Source: Elusimicrobiota bacterium (GTDB lineage Bacteria; Elusimicrobiota; Elusimicrobia; 2-02-FULL-39-32). Taken from it: DNA of 12,648 bases. Both the position numbers and the translations under genes were made by a program. Positions 12,000 to 12,648 of this stretch are shown in pieces. Within the stretch, counting starts at the first letter, position 1; every line of letters begins with the position of its first letter. The stretch is from assembly GCA_016193115.1 (NCBI GenBank), contig JACPSV010000011.1, forward strand, positions 1-12,648, given 5' to 3'. The notes beneath the pieces were generated by a model. It searched no databases. It was not told where the DNA came from and saw only the letters and a program-made list of their open reading frames with translations.

Positions 12000-12648
12000 T
12001 TACGGAACTAACACGCCTTTTAAGATGCGGCACAAGGACGCGGAGAGAATGGCCGTCACGGGGATCGTGATCAGCCAAGTCAACACAAATTCTCCGGCAA
12101 TCGTCCAACGCACCGCTTTAGGCCGAAATGCGGCGCCGGCTCCGAGTACGGAGGAAGAGAAGATCACATGCGTGGTCGAAAGCGGAATTCCTAATGCGGA
12201 CGCGGATAAAAGAACCGTTCCGGAAGAAAACTGGGAGGCAAAAGAATGAATCGGCCTTACGACGTAAAGACTATAACCTAAACGTTTGATCACTCGCCAT
12301 CCTCCTATAGAAACGCCTAACGCTAACGATAAAGCAGTGGAAACGATCGTCCAGTTCGGTAACCAAACTCCTCTCTCTCCCGTGTTTCCATACAGAAATG
12401 TCAGGGAAAGAGCAATGATACCCATCGCTTTTTGGGCATCGTTGCTGCCATGCGCTAACGATTGAGCCAACAAAGAAACAATTTGAAATCCGCGGAAAAG
12501 GCGGTTCGCCTGTGGCGTGGCAACTTGGGTTAGAAAAAATGTGACTCGCGTAAAAAGGTAGGTCAGCAGGAATCCGCACAGAGGCGCAATGAACATGGCC
12601 ACCAGAATTATTTTCAAAGTCCCCCATTGAAGCGACCTCAATCCAAAC
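12000..12648 (-). CDS. Pit-family inorganic phosphate transporter, C-terminal part
   Basis: Only the last about 215 residues are in the window. The frame remains open to the right edge, and the leading TTG at 12641 is not a real start, because family members are far longer and have two homologous halves. The second-half signature is clear in QSLAHGSNDAQKAMGIIALS (PHO4/Pit GxNDxxK-type motif). Hydrophobic segments alternate with short loops: IILVAMFIAPLCGFLLTYLF, ALSLALGVSIGGW, VLLSASALGIPLSTTHVIFS and FVLTWLITIPVTAILSASL. Pit carriers move phosphate, often as a metal complex, with protons or sodium. Stop to DUF47 start is 4 nt. Substrate specificity cannot be told from this half. Confidence 0.93.
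   Translation of the reverse strand, partial: FGLRSLQWGTLKIILVAMFIAPLCGFLLTYLFTRVTFFLTQVATPQANRLFRGFQIVSLLAQSLAHGSNDAQKAMGIIALSLTFLYGNTGERGVWLPNWTIVSTALSLALGVSIGGWRVIKRLGYSLYVVRPIHSFASQFSSGTVLLSASALGIPLSTTHVIFSSSVLGAGAAFRPKAVRWTIAGEFVLTWLITIPVTAILSASLCRILKGVLVP

Overview
Every gene I can support in this window lies on the minus strand, so the locus reads right to left. Its core is a bacterial microcompartment (BMC) operon at about 11253 to 4230. It encodes six shell proteins: two hexameric BMC-H, three pentameric BMC-P and one tandem BMC-T. The enzymes are triose-phosphate isomerase, PduL phosphotransacylase, a PurU-like formyltetrahydrofolate deformylase, a CoA-acylating aldehyde dehydrogenase, an RpiB-type sugar-phosphate isomerase and deoxyribose-phosphate aldolase (DERA). 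DERA and RpiB together with an aldehyde dehydrogenase and PduL are the hallmark of the loci called sugar-phosphate-utilising (SPU) BMCs. The substrate of that class is not firmly established, as far as I know.

Layout in transcription order. (1) The C-terminal half of a Pit-type phosphate transporter runs off the right edge (12648-12000). Its DUF47/PhoU-like partner follows (11995-11393). (2) A perfect 42-nt palindrome touches the end of the DUF47 gene. It is followed by an extended -10 promoter and a perfect 11-bp-stem hairpin just before tpiA (11393-11254). (3) The BMC operon is tpiA, pduL, purU-like, BMC-H, BMC-P, aldDH, [136-bp inverted-repeat element], BMC-T, rpiB, BMC-P, BMC-P, deoC, BMC-H. 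Gaps are very short and several genes overlap (ATGTCTGA, TTGA, GTGA). (4) A 102-residue protein of unknown function and a GAF-domain sensor histidine kinase with a reading-frame break follow closely and may share the transcript. (5) Beyond a candidate promoter lies a cell-envelope group: a secreted Pro/Ala-rich coiled-coil protein, an LPP20-like lipoprotein, and the first 26 codons of another exported protein at the left edge.

Proposed biochemistry (inference from families). DERA splits 2-deoxyribose-5-phosphate into acetaldehyde and glyceraldehyde-3-phosphate inside the shell. The aldehyde dehydrogenase turns acetaldehyde into acetyl-CoA, and PduL converts that to acetyl phosphate and recycles CoA. 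Glyceraldehyde-3-phosphate would leave the shell and be handled by TpiA. Amphipathic N-terminal helices of the encapsulation-peptide type are visible on the aldehyde dehydrogenase and on PduL. A similar helix may be present on the 102-residue protein. No alcohol dehydrogenase or other obvious NAD+ recycling enzyme, no acetate kinase and no substrate kinase or importer is encoded here. PurU is not an expected BMC partner.

Organism. Base composition looks near 50% GC. The lipoprotein and secreted proteins suggest a diderm bacterium. The mix of genes and intergenic palindromes resembles uncultured lineages such as Omnitrophota, but this is a low-confidence guess. I saw no tRNA, rRNA, CRISPR array, integrase or transposase gene.
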